41,223 bases of DNA, from positions 1 through 41,223 of the IMG/VR virus record IMGVR_UViG_3300036770_001425; one strand, written 5' to 3'. This DNA is from a virus. The notes beneath the pieces are model-generated. The model had not been told where the DNA came from. It did no database searches and saw only the letters and a list, made by a program, of their open reading frames with translations. This document shows, piece after piece, positions 36,652 through 41,223 of the stretch; the stretch's first letter is position 1; every line of letters begins with the position of its first letter. A program made the translations under genes and the position numbers.

Positions 36652-37341
36652 TCAAAACATCTCCTTCTGCGTAACCGTTGCTCTAGGTTCAAACGTGAAC
36701 ACAGGTTGCGCCAGTTCGCGCTTCACGCGCTCGACGGCGGTCCGGTAGTGCGTCGGGTCAATCTCGATGCCGATGGCCCTGCGGCCTGTCCTGATTGCGG
36801 CGATGATCGTTGTGCCGCTGCCCATGTAGGGGTCTAGGATGAGCGCTCCTTTCGGCACCTTGGCCATGTCCATGCACCAAGACATCAGTTCAACCGGCTT
36901 CTGGGTCGGATGCAGTCCTTTTTGATTCGGTCCCGGAAGCGCCCTTCTGCAGTAGATCCCGCGCCCGCCCTTCATCCATGCAACCTCAGCGTCGGAAAGG
37001 AACGACTGGAACGCGTCGTCATTGCGCTTGATCCACACCAGCGTTGTTCCGACTGGCAGGCGGCTTCCAAAGTGATTCGAACCGAACAGAACGCACTTCT
37101 TGAAATGCACCCATGGCGACGGGTCGAACGGCTCAGCGTCGTTGCGGATCGGAGCGTAATCACTGCGACCATCCCCGCGCTTCCTACCGCCACCCGAAAA
37201 CCTCGTCGTGTCCGTGTCCCAGTTCATCCCATACGGCGGGTCCGTAATCACCGCGTCCACGCCTTCCAGCGTCGGCGCGATCTTGAGGCAGTCGCCAAGG
37301 ATGAGGCGCACGGGTCCGAGGGTTATGTCTTCGTGGATCAT
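36652..37341 (-). CDS. Beta-class DNA methyltransferase (N4-cytosine / N6-adenine type) (229 aa)
   Basis: Motif IV DPPYG (residues 34-38) precedes motif I DPYMGSGTT (170-178), the order of beta-class amino-methyltransferases. HPTQKPVELMSW lies before motif I. It transfers a methyl group from S-adenosylmethionine to A-N6 or C-N4. Length is compact and there is no target-recognition domain beyond the core, as in solitary phage enzymes. Target sequence cannot be told. No restriction partner is adjacent, so it may serve self-protection or regulation. Confidence 0.9.
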   Translation of the reverse strand: MIHEDITLGPVRLILGDCLKIAPTLEGVDAVITDPPYGMNWDTDTTRFSGGGRKRGDGRSDYAPIRNDAEPFDPSPWVHFKKCVLFGSNHFGSRLPVGTTLVWIKRNDDAFQSFLSDAEVAWMKGGRGIYCRRALPGPNQKGLHPTQKPVELMSWCMDMAKVPKGALILDPYMGSGTTIIAAIRTGRRAIGIEIDPTHYRTAVERVKRELAQPVFTFEPRATVTQKEMF

Positions 37342-37343
37342 AC

Positions 37344-37571
37344 CTATCTCTTTCCATTCGCAATCATGCTCACATACGCCTGACTAACACCAAACTCCTT
37401 CGCCAGCTTCAGGCCTGATTCGCCGGCGTCGCGTCGTCTTCTTATTTCCTCGCGTTGCTCTGGCCATAGCTTTAGCGCGACGTGTCTGCCGAGGTTGTCG
37501 ATTCTCCTGTGTTTGACGACGGGCTTTGGCGTGCCTAGGAGTTCGCGGACTCGGTCTGGTGACAAGATCAC
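37344..37571 (-). CDS. Small HTH protein (75 aa)
   Basis: GTG start overlapping the upstream stop (GTGA). The end LKLAKEFGVSQAYVSMIANGKR is a helix-turn-helix of the kind found in sigma-like or HNH-associated (HTH_23-type) proteins. The N-terminus REIRRRRDAG-like stretch is basic. It probably binds DNA near the methyltransferase locus. Confidence 0.75.
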   Translation of the reverse strand: MILSPDRVRELLGTPKPVVKHRRIDNLGRHVALKLWPEQREEIRRRRDAGESGLKLAKEFGVSQAYVSMIANGKR

Positions 37572-37795
37572 AACCCCACCTCCTTCAGCGCCCTCTCAAC
37601 CTCCTCCGTCGTCTGCGTCTTGGCCCAGCGGATCACGCGGCGGTAGACTTGGCGCATGGGCTCGTTTGGTGGGAGGAACTCAGTCACGATTTCAACCTCC
37701 ATGCTTTGCAGTGCAATCGCCAACTCATGCGCCCATCTGGATTTTGATTCCTCCAAGTTCGCTGCCACGACTAGCTTCAGGTCCTCGCGTGTCAC
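37568..37795 (-). CDS. Hypothetical protein (75 aa)
   Basis: GTG start overlapping the preceding stop (GTGA). Helical (EDLKLVVAANLEESKSRWAHELAIALQSM, then RQVYRRVIRWAKTQTTEEVERAL). No motif known. Sandwiched between two HTH proteins. Confidence 0.65.
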   Translation of the reverse strand: MTREDLKLVVAANLEESKSRWAHELAIALQSMEVEIVTEFLPPNEPMRQVYRRVIRWAKTQTTEEVERALKEVGL

Positions 37796-38112
37796 GCCGC
37801 CCTCCTCTCGCCGCTATACCATATCCCCGCGCCTTTCTTGCGTAGCGAGCCGACTAGCCTTTCAGCCCCTCCGCTCAACATCTCCGCCTTGAATGCGGCT
37901 TCTTCCAGGTCCAGGCGCCTCACGGGTCCCGGCTTGCTGTTCTCGCCTGCGCGGCTTCGGTTGCGCTGACGGTTGCCAAGTTCCTGGCCGATGATGCGGG
38001 ACGTATGGTGAGGTTTGAGGTCCAGCTTCGCGGCGATGTCTTTCACGCGATGACCTTGCTTGGCGAGGCGTGCGGCTTGCTTGCGGATTTCGTCTGGTGT
38101 TCGGGGTCTCAT
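37792..38112 (-). CDS. HTH-domain protein (106 aa)
   Basis: N-terminal RPRTPDEIRKQAARLAKQGHRVKDIAAKLDLKPHHTSRIIG is a resolvase-type or HTH_23-like helix-turn-helix, followed by a basic linker and a short C-terminal segment. Probably a transcription regulator or terminase-like HTH. It follows the nuclease gene at a three-base gap. Confidence 0.7.
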   Translation of the reverse strand: MRPRTPDEIRKQAARLAKQGHRVKDIAAKLDLKPHHTSRIIGQELGNRQRNRSRAGENSKPGPVRRLDLEEAAFKAEMLSGGAERLVGSLRKKGAGIWYSGERRAA

Positions 38113-38115
38113 AGG

Positions 38116-38733
38116 TCACTTCATGTAATCAGCAAACTCTTCCAGCCTTGCGTTAACTGTTTTGTTCAAGATCCGCGCAGCCTCTCGATAGGCGGCCCAC
38201 TTTCCGCCGTCTTTCGAGATTGTGATGTTTGACCTTGGAACAATTACCCACGGGATCCAGTAAGTTTCCCCGGTGTCTAGTTGGTGAAGTGCAATGATGT
38301 CAGCCTGCGGAATCTTGCCGATTCGGTAAAACCACCCAGAACACGGGCCGTAGGTTGCGAACTTGGCCGCCTTAACGTCCACTCGCACAACCTCTGAAAC
38401 AAGCAGGTCAAATGGAGATTTTACATCCATAGACCTTGTGACCACATAGCCCATAGCTTTAATCTTTTCACACACCTCGCGCTCCCCGTCCCATCCTGTG
38501 TCTGAATCCGAATGCTCACGCGAAAGCCCAAGGCGTTCGGCCCATGCAATAAACCCTCCCGTTCTGGTGATCTGTACAGAAAGCCCATTCTGCCCTGTTT
38601 CCTTCAGGAATGTTACGGTTGGCATTTTTCCGGTTGTCCGGTAGTTCTGCATGATGTGATCGGCAATCACAGCATCGTTCCACTTGGTTCTTTTCACGGC
38701 TGTTTTTGTAGACTCTAAAACGAGTTGGCGCAA
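38116..38733 (-). CDS. PD-(D/E)XK endonuclease, intron-endonuclease/Hjc-like (205 aa)
   Basis: Core GWDGEREVCEKIKAMGYVV, then SPFDLLVSEVVRVDVKAAK: Glu84/86, Asp109 and D-x-K at 119-121 make a PD-(D/E)XK active site. The N-terminal part (NDAVIADHIMQNYRTTGKMP) is a helical DNA-binding module. Resembles proteins annotated as homing-type or Holliday-junction endonucleases. The only start available upstream of the core is a TTG at 38731-38733, inside the loop of an inverted repeat. Confidence 0.7.
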   Translation of the reverse strand: MRQLVLESTKTAVKRTKWNDAVIADHIMQNYRTTGKMPTVTFLKETGQNGLSVQITRTGGFIAWAERLGLSREHSDSDTGWDGEREVCEKIKAMGYVVTRSMDVKSPFDLLVSEVVRVDVKAAKFATYGPCSGWFYRIGKIPQADIIALHQLDTGETYWIPWVIVPRSNITISKDGGKWAAYREAARILNKTVNARLEEFADYMK

Positions 38734-38747
38734 TGTTTCGTTTTAGA
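38714..38747. promoter_or_regulatory. Inverted repeat covering ssb stop and nuclease start
   Basis: Ten-base arms TCTAAAACGA (38714-38723) and TCGTTTTAGA (38738-38747) flank a 14-base loop. The loop contains the TTG start codon of the nuclease, and one arm includes the ssb stop codon. It could gate translation or terminate part of the transcript. Confidence 0.5.
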
Positions 38748-39192
38748 AAGGAATGTCTGAATCTGGGTTTTCTGGAGGCGTCTGCTGCGCGAACTCCGCG
38801 GACGCGGGAGCCGCGGTTTCGGTGGCGCGTCGTGGCTCCGACAATCTTTCCGCGTCAGCCGGTCTCCCGCCGATAAATTGGAAGTGCTCCAGCATGACCT
38901 TTAGCGCGCTCCGCTTCTGCCCCGTGGTCTTGTCTTCCCACTGGTCCAGCTTCAACCGACCTTCCACAAACAGCGGGCGCCCCTTCTTGCAGTATTGGGC
39001 GATGGCCTCGGCCTGCTTTCCCCATGCATCAATGTCAACGAACGTGACCTCTTCACGGTTCTCACCGTCAACTTGGAACTTGCGATTGATGGCCATTGCC
39101 AGCTTGGCGGTCGCGTGGCCTTTCGGGGTGTACCTGAGTTCCGGATCGCGAGTCAGGTTCCCCATCAGGTAGACCTTGTTAAAGTTGCTCAC
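38743..39192 (-). CDS. ssb: Single-stranded DNA-binding protein (149 aa)
   Basis: OB-fold start SNFNKVYLMGNLTRDPELRYTPKG, middle REEVTFVDIDAWGKQAEAIAQY, basic strand DKTTGQKRSALKVMLEHFQFI, and the acidic tip ending DSDIPF, which binds partner replication proteins. GTG start with a GTGA overlap to the upstream gene and GGAGG just before. Normal length for a phage/bacterial SSB. Confidence 0.95.
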   Translation of the reverse strand: MSNFNKVYLMGNLTRDPELRYTPKGHATAKLAMAINRKFQVDGENREEVTFVDIDAWGKQAEAIAQYCKKGRPLFVEGRLKLDQWEDKTTGQKRSALKVMLEHFQFIGGRPADAERLSEPRRATETAAPASAEFAQQTPPENPDSDIPF

Positions 39193-39608
39193 GCCTCCAC
39201 CTCCACTCCGCATGGGAGCCATGTTTTCCCGCCGTCGGTTGAGTGTTCGCGAGCGTCCAGAAGCGCGCTCAGCGGATATTCCCCGTTGTCACCGGCCAAC
39301 AATGCGCCGTTTTCGCGCCTGCCGATAATCATCAGCACGTCGCCGCCAAACTTGGCGCGTGTGACGGCCCCAACCGGCACCTCCTCCGGCGTCCACGGGC
39401 GGTAACGCTTCGCTGGCGGTTCTGGGGCGAGGCGGAATTTGTGGTTGTCACCGTCACTCACGCCAAACACAGCAGGGCTCCAGCGTCCGCATGATTCACC
39501 GGGTTTGGAGATGCTGCAAAACTCCCCTCGCCCAGATCCGCCGGTTGCCTCCACCCTCTTCCCCTGCGCCCAAGCGAGCGCAGCCTCTTGCAATGTCAGT
39601 TCTTTCAT
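39189..39608 (-). CDS. Hypothetical phage protein with WTPEEVPVG motif (139 aa)
   Basis: ATG at 39606-39608 in an ATGA overlap. N-terminal LQEAALAWAQGKRVEATG, then RYRPWTPEEVPVGAVTR and a late TDGGKTWLPCGVEVE. The YRPWTPEEVP piece recurs in short phage proteins of unknown role. Located between SSB and the small basic gene. Confidence 0.75.
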   Translation of the reverse strand: MKELTLQEAALAWAQGKRVEATGGSGRGEFCSISKPGESCGRWSPAVFGVSDGDNHKFRLAPEPPAKRYRPWTPEEVPVGAVTRAKFGGDVLMIIGRRENGALLAGDNGEYPLSALLDAREHSTDGGKTWLPCGVEVEA

Positions 39609-39805
39609 ACGGTTTTCTTGAATCGTTTCTTTGTCCACTTAGACGGAGCGCAAACGCCTCCGCCTTTCACAATCTGAATCTTCCCACGCTTTTGAATCTT
39701 CGGCTTACGTCCGCCAAGGATGTCGTTCCCACGTTCGCGGATGTGTTGACGCTCGTATTTGTTTGGGATGTCGACGGCGAAATCGAGGGGTTGCTGCGGT
39801 TTCAC
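39605..39805 (-). CDS. Basic hypothetical protein (66 aa)
   Basis: GTG start overlapping the RuvC stop (GTGA) with GGAGGG as ribosome-binding site. Highly basic (KYERQHIRERGNDILGGRKPKIQKRGKIQIVK, then KWTKKRFKK), so probably nucleic-acid binding. No family known. Confidence 0.65.
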   Translation of the reverse strand: MKPQQPLDFAVDIPNKYERQHIRERGNDILGGRKPKIQKRGKIQIVKGGGVCAPSKWTKKRFKKTV

Positions 39806-40242
39806 AAGTTGGCCCTCCTCGCATGCTCCAGCAACAGGAGCGCGTCGGCGGTTTTTAGCGTCACATCTAGGTGCGGAAACAACTCGCACGCCAGCGCCTT
39901 CAATCGCCGCTTCCACGCGTCCGACTTCTGCTTGTCGCGGCTGATGCTGAAAGTCTTCTGCCACGCTTTCGGATGCACGCGGACGAGCGGGTAGCCGATG
40001 GCCGTGACCATGCCTTCAATACGGCCTAGATTCTGCGCCATGACAAATGTTGTGGCCTCCGGCCTGTTCTGTCCCGTGTACTTCGGAACCTCTTCCAATA
40101 TCACGGTGGCAACCCCGTATTCGCGAAGCCGCGCGCAGATGTCGGCAAGGCTGCTTGGCATATTGTGAAGGTGGATTCCTTCGTGATCTAGGACGGCGAT
40201 TCCACCGCCTTTGCCTGGGTCTACTGCGATTAGTGTTTTCAT
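39802..40242 (-). CDS. ruvC: RuvC-like Holliday-junction resolvase (146 aa)
   Basis: Start chosen at MKTLIAVDPGKGGG, with AGGGAGGAATGAG upstream. Catalytic residues visible are Asp8 (VDPG), Glu50/51 (VILEEVPKY) and Asp133 (TADALLLLEH), with a central GRIEGMVTAIGYPLVRVHPKAW. It cleaves branched DNA during recombination or packaging. Shorter than bacterial RuvC, as usual for phage versions. Confidence 0.85.
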   Translation of the reverse strand: MKTLIAVDPGKGGGIAVLDHEGIHLHNMPSSLADICARLREYGVATVILEEVPKYTGQNRPEATTFVMAQNLGRIEGMVTAIGYPLVRVHPKAWQKTFSISRDKQKSDAWKRRLKALACELFPHLDVTLKTADALLLLEHARRANL

Positions 40243-40243
40243 C

Positions 40244-40396
40244 TCATTCCTCCCTGTTCTGCATGCATGTTTCGGTAAACTCCCAGCCGTCAATCTCACA
40301 CCATGTTGATCCGCATTCATAGTCGCGGAACGTTGCGGTTTCTGTCACAACCCATGCGCCGCAACGGCAGTGTTTTTCGGGTTTGGCGCAGGTCAC
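40244..40396 (-). CDS. Cys-rich small protein (50 aa)
   Basis: GTG at 40394-40396 overlaps the upstream stop (GTGA) with AGGAG eight bases before. Cys-rich (KHCRCGAWVV, DYECGSTWCE), ends MQNREE. Probably a small metal-binding protein. Function unknown. Confidence 0.6.
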   Translation of the reverse strand: MTCAKPEKHCRCGAWVVTETATFRDYECGSTWCEIDGWEFTETCMQNREE

Positions 40397-40611
40397 GGCG
40401 TGTGCTCCTGTCCCATGTATGCGATCATTTCCCCATTCCTGTACGTCGCGACGTGCTTCCTGCCTTTGCTTACAACCACGTCGCACAGCTCAACGTCATG
40501 ACTGAATCTGCACGCCGCTTTCATGGCGTCGTTTTGTGAAACGTCCCTGTTCATCATGGCTACGCGGTGATACTCGCCGCCACGTTGCAGGACTGAGATT
40601 GTGTGTTTCAT
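40393..40611 (-). CDS. Hypothetical small protein (72 aa)
   Basis: The ATG overlaps the preceding stop (ATGA). Beta/alpha pattern (MKHTISVLQRGGEYHRV, KHVATYRNGEMIAY). An earlier start is possible but would overlap the upstream gene heavily. Unknown role. Confidence 0.7.
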   Translation of the reverse strand: MKHTISVLQRGGEYHRVAMMNRDVSQNDAMKAACRFSHDVELCDVVVSKGRKHVATYRNGEMIAYMGQEHTP

Positions 40612-40832
40612 GGCAATAACCTTCTCAATCTTGCCCACTCCTTGGCTCTTGCCGTTTCCTGTTCCGCAAATCTCGCAAGCGCGTCTCCAGCCTCGCCAAG
40701 GATCGCCAATCTGGATTGAGCCGCCTCCGCTCTGTTTCTCCACCAACACACGTCGCAGAGGTCTAGGCGCGTGTCGTCGCGTCCGTGAAGGTGTGGATTG
40801 ATGGCGCAGCTTTGGCATTGGGCGCATTTCAT
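40608..40832 (-). CDS. Zinc-ribbon small protein (74 aa)
   Basis: CAQCQSCAINPHLHGRDDTRLDLCDVCWWRNRAE carries C-x-x-C pairs and His, a small zinc knuckle. The rest is helical (AEAAQSRLAILGEAGDALARF). ATGA overlap with the upstream gene. Confidence 0.7.
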   Translation of the reverse strand: MKCAQCQSCAINPHLHGRDDTRLDLCDVCWWRNRAEAAQSRLAILGEAGDALARFAEQETARAKEWARLRRLLP

Positions 40833-41146
40833 AGCTTACCCTCCATCACGTCCGCCAGAAACCTAGCTGCCGAAATAGATATGCACCCGGACTTATACGT
40901 GTTGTCGGAGCGAAGCCACGCGATAACCTCGTCGCGGGTTTTGCAGTCACCAAGAAGTTTGGACGCGCCACCCGTATTCATCATGCCCATCTCCATCGTC
41001 TTGATCGTTGCGCGTAGCTGCTCGATCTCGTTGCCGAAGCATCTGATTGATCGGTAGAATTCACCGCCGATGTGAGTGATGCTTCCGCACCTGAACTCAC
41101 ACGGCCAGTCGTCGCGTGCTGGGCTGTTGCAATGTGGGCAGTTCAT
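40829..41146 (-). CDS. Zinc-ribbon/coiled-coil phage protein (105 aa)
   Basis: Starts at MNCPHCNS (ATGA overlap). It has CPHCNSPA, FRCGSI and RCFGNEIEQLRATI, a zinc ribbon followed by a helix. Similar in layout to the gene at 1-466. Ends with a helical ISAARFLADVMEGKL. Function unknown. Confidence 0.72.
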   Translation of the reverse strand: MNCPHCNSPARDDWPCEFRCGSITHIGGEFYRSIRCFGNEIEQLRATIKTMEMGMMNTGGASKLLGDCKTRDEVIAWLRSDNTYKSGCISISAARFLADVMEGKL

Positions 41147-41223
41147 TGGGTGGCCTTTGCTTTGTCCCACTCGTTGCGCGCAAAACGCAGCCGCTCCAGA
41201 ACTCGAACGGACGTATCTATCCC
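41143..41223 (-). CDS. C-terminal end of a gene running off the right edge
   Basis: The frame open to the right edge ends in a helical stretch (VLERLRFARNEWDKAKATQ) and a TGA that overlaps the next ATG. Twenty-six residues are visible, so the identity cannot be known. Confidence 0.5.
   Translation of the reverse strand, partial: GIDTSVRVLERLRFARNEWDKAKATQ

Overview
The window is almost entirely the genome, or an integrated copy, of a tailed double-stranded DNA bacteriophage. Almost every gene is on the minus strand, packed head to tail and usually joined by 4-base stop/start overlaps (ATGA or GTGA). The host is a bacterium. A candidate lipoprotein and a tailspike-like protein with a signal peptide suggest a Gram-negative host, but nothing seen fixes the genus. 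The lambda/BPP-1-type head genes, a 362-residue tape measure and separate tail-tube and neck genes indicate a long-tailed phage. An XRE-type repressor suggests a temperate lifestyle, but no integrase is visible.

Read along the minus strand from the right end, the layout is as follows. 41223-38743 holds small zinc-ribbon proteins, a RuvC-like resolvase and SSB. 38733-35686 holds a PD-(D/E)XK nuclease, HTH proteins, a DNA methyltransferase and a PP-loop (PAPS-reductase-like) enzyme. 35610-33464 holds a winged-helix replication initiator and a DnaB-type helicase, with two clusters of 10-bp-phased GTAGAT repeats. 33467-31211 is a run of small accessory genes. 31187-24405 is packaging and head: small and large terminase, gpW-like joiner, portal, ClpP-type protease with a possible nested scaffold, capsid and cement-like protein. 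24342-17337 holds host-recognition and lysis-type genes: a 939-residue beta-helix protein, holin-like protein, tail fibre and lipoprotein. 17340-8863 is neck and tail: completion proteins, tube, tape measure and a 1117-residue tail-tip protein. 8821-8201 holds three small genes.

A short plus-strand island (6343-8289) with an HNH endonuclease and small zinc-binding proteins faces this operon and runs into it tail to tail. To its left the minus strand resumes with the repressor, small genes, a non-coding array of structured repeats (4480-4959), and a recombination module: a conserved phage protein, a RecT-like recombinase, an Ala-rich repeat protein and a RecE/Cas4-like exonuclease. Genes run off both ends. 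The order at the ends (recombination, then resolvase and SSB) would be continuous if the molecule were circular.

The two most unusual signals are non-coding. The first is a tandem array of about 80-bp units between 4480 and 4959, each with a hairpin whose stem changes by compensatory substitutions while its 7-base loop is nearly constant. The second is the paired GTAGAT arrays at 35187-35241 and 35621-35676, which look like origin iterons or initiator operators.
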